From Candidatus Woesearchaeota archaeon (GTDB lineage: Archaea; Nanobdellota; Nanobdellia; SCGC-AAA011-G17; GW2011-AR17), in NCBI GenBank assembly GCA_003694495.1, contig RFJO01000076.1, positions 1 to 18,103 of the forward strand: 18,103 bases of DNA. Direction: 5' to 3'. Within the stretch, counting starts at the first letter, position 1; each line of letters starts with the position of its first letter. Shown here piece after piece: positions 15,160 to 18,103 of the stretch. Both the position numbers and the translations under genes were made by a program. Under the pieces are notes generated by a model. The model saw nothing but the letters and a program-made list of their open reading frames with translations, searched no databases and was not told the DNA's origin.

Positions 15160-16938
15160 TTACTTAATTTTTTTCAACATTATCTCAATTTGCCACTTGG
15201 GCCAGCCTTTTGAAAGCAGTTTATCTTTTATTTCCGCTTCAGTTTTTCCTAAATCCCTCATTTTTTTAATGTAAGCTTCAATCTCTGTTTCTTTTCTTTC
15301 AGGCGCTTCAATTTCTTTAACTTTTTTATGCTTATGATAAAAATCGTCCACGTCAGACACAGGCCTTACTTCAACTTTGTTCAGGTCAGGCCTTTCCTCA
15401 TCCGGCCTAATCCCGCCCCTATGATAATTTATGGATTGGCTATGTGTATTTATTTTATAAATTAGGAACGCTATCCCTGCAATGCCGACGATTATGCCCA
15501 AGATAATCCCAACAGCAAACTTTGAGCTTGCCTTCTCCACGCACTGCGCATCAATGCAAACTTGGTTATCACCGCACGGCACATCGTCTATACAGTTCGC
15601 ACAATTTTCAGTCTCGCCTTTTATACCGTCTCCGCACACGTCTTCTTTCTTTTCGCTTTTTGTGATTATTGACGATGTGTTTTCTGTTTTCACAGGCGCA
15701 GTGACAGCTTCAGCCACTTCAACAGTTTCACTGCTTGACCTGACTTTTATCTTCCAGCTTTGTGAAGTTGTAAGTTTTCCGTCGCTTACTATAACTTTCA
15801 ATGTAAACTCTCCAGCTGCAGGCTTGCTCAACTTATACTTATCCGATGTTGCGCCAGATATATCCGATCCATCCTTTTGCCATTTGACTGTTAAGGTATC
15901 CCCGTCTTCATCATCTTTCACAATTTCAAAAGTTCTTTCTTCATTATCTTTCATAGATATTGTAGTGCTCAGCGGCGCGTAAGACAAAATCTCAGGCGCA
16001 TGGTTTTCTGTAGTGTTGGATTTTACGTTTAATGTAATTGTATTGCTTGCAGTTTTGTTATGGGTATCGTTAGCATAGAATACGATAGTTGTGTTACCCA
16101 CCCAGTCCTTTTCCGGCACCAACGTTGCTTCATCGTCGTTGATGTAAACTGTTATATGGCTTACACTGGAAGCTGTGTAACCTAACGACGTCGTGTCCAC
16201 GTCGGCGAAATGGCCTGACAAGTCAACAGTTTTGTTGGTATTCATCGTCCAGCTTATGTTATTGAAGGGGTCTGACAGGTAAGGCGGGTCATCCACAGGC
16301 GTAACGTTTACTATAACACTGTTGCTTGTGTTAGTTAAGCTTCCGTCAGATGCAGTAAACGTTAATGTTTCATACCCTGTCCAGTTGTTGGTTGAAGAGA
16401 AACTTAGTTCTCCTGAAGATATGGTTACGGTTATTGAAGAGTTGCCTGACACGGAATATGTTAACGTGTCACCGTCTTCATCAGAGAAATAATCGTCAAG
16501 ATCGAACGCATTTGACTTGGTTGTATCTTCCGCGAAGCTTACATCTGGGATTGTGCCACTGAAACTAGGGGCATGGTTTGAATCTACGCTTATTGTAAAT
16601 GTCTGGTTTGATGAGGCGGTAAAATTGTAGGCGTCGTTTACTGTATCGTTATAGAACACACAGTTCCATTCATACACGCCGTTGCTTAACCCTGTAATGG
16701 TTTCGGTTACAGTTTGTGATGATCCAGATGCAGCTTTTTGTGAATATTTGGTAAACGTTCCAGTTATGTTTGTCCAGAATTCAGCTTTAGTTAACACTCC
16801 GGCCGTTACACTGCCTGAACATTCCAAAGTAACTTGGTTTCCTGACACATCTTCCGGGTCGGTTAACGTTACAGTGTCAGCTGCAACAATGTTTGCAAAC
16901 AGTATAAGAATTGCAAATATAATTAAACCTCTTTTCAT
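15160..16938 (-). CDS. Surface protein: three cadherin/Ig-like domains, Cys-rich knot, TM, LGK-GW tail
   Basis: The product is 592 aa. A signal peptide occupies 1-20 (MKRGLIIFAIL...VAA). Residues 22-120 are Ig-like with a Cys pair (C40, C93). Residues 124-213 and 218-307 are dystroglycan-type cadherin-like repeats (DLDDYFSDEDGDTLTYSV; DLSGHFADVDTTSLGY), and 314-400 is PKD/Ig-like (DDEDGDTLTVKWQKDG). Residues 435-466 form a Cys-rich knot (CGDGIKGETENCANC...). A TM helix spans 474-494. The cytosolic tail ends in a helical module at 555-592 (YIKKMRDLGKTEAEIKDKLLSKGWPKWQI). The Cys knot, TM and tail align with the 13493-15127 product, so this is a tandem duplication. Many Asn sequons suggest glycosylation. 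The TATA box is about 29 nt upstream. A sugar- or cell-binding role is inference. Confidence 0.85.
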   Translation of the reverse strand: MKRGLIIFAILILFANIVAADTVTLTDPEDVSGNQVTLECSGSVTAGVLTKAEFWTNITGTFTKYSQKAASGSSQTVTETITGLSNGVYEWNCVFYNDTVNDAYNFTASSNQTFTISVDSNHAPSFSGTIPDVSFAEDTTKSNAFDLDDYFSDEDGDTLTYSVSGNSSITVTISSGELSFSSTNNWTGYETLTFTASDGSLTNTSNSVIVNVTPVDDPPYLSDPFNNISWTMNTNKTVDLSGHFADVDTTSLGYTASSVSHITVYINDDEATLVPEKDWVGNTTIVFYANDTHNKTASNTITLNVKSNTTENHAPEILSYAPLSTTISMKDNEERTFEIVKDDEDGDTLTVKWQKDGSDISGATSDKYKLSKPAAGEFTLKVIVSDGKLTTSQSWKIKVRSSSETVEVAEAVTAPVKTENTSSIITKSEKKEDVCGDGIKGETENCANCIDDVPCGDNQVCIDAQCVEKASSKFAVGIILGIIVGIAGIAFLIYKINTHSQSINYHRGGIRPDEERPDLNKVEVRPVSDVDDFYHKHKKVKEIEAPERKETEIEAYIKKMRDLGKTEAEIKDKLLSKGWPKWQIEIMLKKIK

Positions 16939-16963
16939 TATTTTAGTTTAAAGAATGTATTAA

Positions 16964-16971
16964 TTTAAATA
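16964..16971 (-). promoter_or_regulatory. TATA box for the 15160-16938 gene
   Basis: The minus strand reads TATTTAAA, centred 29.5 nt upstream of the ATG at 16938, so the transcript is leaderless or nearly so. The gap up to 17132 holds this box and the dyad at 17024-17063 and is otherwise plain AT-rich sequence. Confidence 0.5.
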
Positions 16972-17023
16972 TTTTATTGTTTGGTTTGAGGATATGCTGT
17001 TTTTTTAAGGTTGATTCTTTTAT

Positions 17024-17063
17024 TTGATAATTATTAATATCAATTGATATCTAAAGTTATCAA
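17024..17063. repeat. Symmetric nested inverted repeat (possible operator or terminator)
   Basis: A perfect 14-bp palindrome, ATATCAATTGATAT (17037-17050), is flanked at exactly equal 6-bp distances by TTGATAA (17024-17030) and TTATCAA (17057-17063). All four half-sites share TTGATA/TATCAA and the whole is symmetric about 17043.5. It lies 70-109 bp past the rpl15e stop and 86-125 bp before the next ATG. A homodimeric or paired regulator site, or a weak hairpin, would fit. Confidence 0.5.
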
Positions 17064-17132
17064 TTTGGCATTTTTAGTAAATGGTAAGAAATATATTTTA
17101 ATCAAGTTTAATTTAATAAGAAAAATAAAAAT

Positions 17133-17711
17133 TTAGTTAGCCTGCCTTCCTTTTGCTCTTAGTGAAGGCCTTGCCTTTTCATGCCCCTTACCTTTGCCTC
17201 TCAGTCCTCTTGACTTTTTGCCTGCAGAGGTTTTACCTCTCAGCACTCTGTTTGTATGCTTCCTTGCCACAATCCAGCTAAGGTTTTTATCTTTCTTTAT
17301 TTCAGGCCTGTAAGGGTCAACCATTATAACTTCAAACCACTTATGCACAGAATCGTGCATGACTTCGTAAGAGTTTAGCACTTCAAGGTTAGTGAACTTT
17401 CTTTGCGCCCTTTCTTCTGCCACAACCTGGTAGCTTTTTGACACGATCTTGGTTCTTCTAAGATGCTTAGACCTTCTCCCGGCCTTAAACTTCGGCCTCA
17501 TTCTTCCGCCGGCTTTAACCCTAACCCTTACCACTACAATACCTTTCTTTGCTTTGTAACCGAGAGAACGCGCCCTTGCCAGGTTTGTCGGTTTATCAAT
17601 TTTTACAATTGCAGGATCTCTCCTGAACTGTATAAGTCTTTCTTTGTATAAACTGCCTAAGTTTTGTTTAGGCCTTTTCCATAATTCTTTTAATACTTTG
17701 TACAGAGCCAT
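17133..17711 (-). CDS. rpl15e: Large ribosomal subunit protein eL15 (L15e)
   Basis: This 192-aa ribosomal protein L15e binds 23S rRNA in the large subunit and occurs only in archaea and eukaryotes. Family signatures are the start MALYKVLKELWKRP, DPAIVKIDKPTNLARARSLGYKAKKG, VVVRVRVKAGGR, the NLEVLNSYEV segment, KWFEVIMVDPYRPEIK, and the basic end GKTSAGKKSRGLRGKGKGHEKARPSLRAKGR. Length and basic content are normal. The start is ATG 17711: a perfect GGAGG (17717-17721) sits 5 nt upstream. An in-frame TTG at 17726 would place the SD inside the gene and adds five residues absent from the family. A TATA box at 17801-17809 predicts a leader of about 67 nt, which could be structured. The gene appears to be transcribed alone, as the following gene has its own TATA box. 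Confidence 0.96.
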   Translation of the reverse strand: MALYKVLKELWKRPKQNLGSLYKERLIQFRRDPAIVKIDKPTNLARARSLGYKAKKGIVVVRVRVKAGGRMRPKFKAGRRSKHLRRTKIVSKSYQVVAEERAQRKFTNLEVLNSYEVMHDSVHKWFEVIMVDPYRPEIKKDKNLSWIVARKHTNRVLRGKTSAGKKSRGLRGKGKGHEKARPSLRAKGRQAN

Positions 17712-17778
17712 TTTTTCCTCCGTCAAAAGATTCAGGCCAGCTGTGCTCTTGGCTTCAAGCCTACATTTCTTTTGAATA
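17712..17778 (-). promoter_or_regulatory. Predicted structured 5' leader of rpl15e
   Basis: The predicted transcript starts near 17778. Its 5' end, UCAAAAGA (17775-17768), can pair over 8 bp with UCUUUUGA (17730-17723), just before the GGAGG site (17721-17717). The loop contains a second possible helix, AGGCU with GGCCU. The stem closes almost the whole leader and ends next to the SD, as expected for a ribosomal-protein autoregulatory leader. This is inference from pairing only. Confidence 0.4.
17717..17721 (-). promoter_or_regulatory. Shine-Dalgarno site for rpl15e
   Basis: The minus strand reads GGAGG, then AAAAA, then ATG, a perfect match to the archaeal anti-SD. It decides the ATG at 17711. 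Confidence 0.8.
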
Positions 17779-17800
17779 ACTTAGTTGTTTATGTGTTTTA

Positions 17801-17809
17801 TTTATAAAT
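17801..17809 (-). promoter_or_regulatory. TATA box for rpl15e
   Basis: The minus strand reads ATTTATAAA. A start about 27 nt downstream would be near 17778. It begins 10 bp after the end of the upstream partial gene. Confidence 0.55.
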
Positions 17810-17819
17810 GTTTCGGGGC

Positions 17820-18103
17820 TCAACAGGGCTCACGGCTCTGTCCTAAATCTTTTTTCAGATAGACAAGGTATCTTTCAAGAATTGCAATAAACCCTTCTTT
17901 TATTTTAAAAGTAACTCCTATTTGTTCCTTGTTTTTAAATTCATGGCTAATGATATTCAACCCTTCATAATTTTCAATATTTTTATGACATATGCCAAAC
18001 ATTTGTTTTTCATAATTAATTGGATTATATAAATTGGCCTTATTAAGTTGTTTTCTAATTATAGAGTGTTCAATAAACAATCCATGTCCATAAAGTTCAT
18101 GAA
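17820..18103 (-). CDS. Partial protein of unknown function (5' end beyond the window)
   Basis: The minus-strand frame is open from the window edge at 18103 to a TGA at 17820 and has no in-frame ATG inside the window. It reads HELYGHGLFIEHSIIRK first and ends YLVYLKKDLGQSREPC. The visible part (about 93 aa) has a helical, charged middle (NLYNPINYEKQMFGICHKN) and a beta-like IGVTFKIKEGFIAILERYLVY. I do not recognise the family. HELYGH resembles but is not the HExxH zinc motif. A TTG at 18078-18080 could start a shorter form of 86 aa, but the open frame upstream makes a truncated gene more likely. The stop is followed within 11 bp by the rpl15e TATA box. Confidence 0.6.
   Translation of the reverse strand, partial: HELYGHGLFIEHSIIRKQLNKANLYNPINYEKQMFGICHKNIENYEGLNIISHEFKNKEQIGVTFKIKEGFIAILERYLVYLKKDLGQSREPC

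Noticed and set aside
17712..17726. TTG start for rpl15e at 17726
   Set aside because: It would place the perfect GGAGG site inside the coding region and add residues not found in L15e.
17712..17778. Box C/D sRNA or tRNA in the rpl15e leader
   Set aside because: There is a CUGA but no RUGAUGA C box, and no cloverleaf or CCA-ready acceptor stem.
1..18103. Viral, prophage or insertion-sequence material
   Set aside because: There is no transposase, integrase, terminal inverted repeat or target duplication, and base composition looks even across genes.

Overview
The window looks like a piece of an AT-rich archaeal genome, probably a small-genome DPANN-type lineage (Woese-, Pace- or Nanoarchaeota-like; this placement is inference). 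The archaeal evidence is ribosomal protein L15e, the protein-type RNase P subunit Rnp3 (p30), a DHH phosphoesterase with a GGGHDHACGAG motif, TATA boxes 24-31 nt upstream of most first-gene starts (apparently leaderless mRNAs), and GGTGA/GGAGG ribosome-binding sites on several other genes. I see no bacterial -35/-10 promoters, rRNA, tRNA, CRISPR array, insertion sequence or integrase.

Layout from left to right. 8-1402 (-) is a membrane-anchored surface protein with a lamin-tail-like domain, calcium-binding DxDxDG repeats and a Lys/Asp/Glu stalk. 1473-3091 (-) is a two-gene operon of cysteine desulfurase and dCTP deaminase. It shares one TATA box with a divergent metallo-beta-lactamase hydrolase (3145-3699 +). 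Next come a membrane-anchored, archaemetzincin-like metallopeptidase and a small SAM methyltransferase (3742-4796 +), overlapping by ATGA. A large Ig-like membrane protein (4793-6622 -) and an unknown protein (6703-7185 +) diverge. Then rnp3 and a DUF167 protein overlap (7172-7898 -).

7918-10430 (-) is a tight four-gene operon: a one-TM small protein with a TPR-like helical pair, two tandem ExeA-like AAA+ ATPases (the second with a long acidic tail), and a lipoprotein. Upstream of it lies an exported transglutaminase-like protein with its own promoter (10461-12410 -). A DHH phosphoesterase follows (12425-13456 -). Two adjacent paralogous surface proteins (13493-15127 and 15160-16938, both -) share the order signal peptide, Ig/cadherin-like domains, Cys-rich knot, TM, and a C-terminal cytosolic LGK...GW helical module. 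L15e (17133-17711 -) has a potentially structured leader. A 5'-truncated gene of unknown function runs off the right edge.

The main theme is cell-envelope biology. Five large exported or membrane-anchored proteins, a lipoprotein and a membrane metallopeptidase surround a few housekeeping genes. The best candidate for an undescribed system is the ExeA-like ATPase pair cotranscribed with a TM-helical protein and a lipoprotein, next to the transglutaminase-like surface protein. It resembles an envelope-assembly module in an organism that should lack peptidoglycan and secretins. The longest gene-free stretch is 16939-17132 (194 bp), which holds a promoter and a symmetric nested dyad at 17024-17063.
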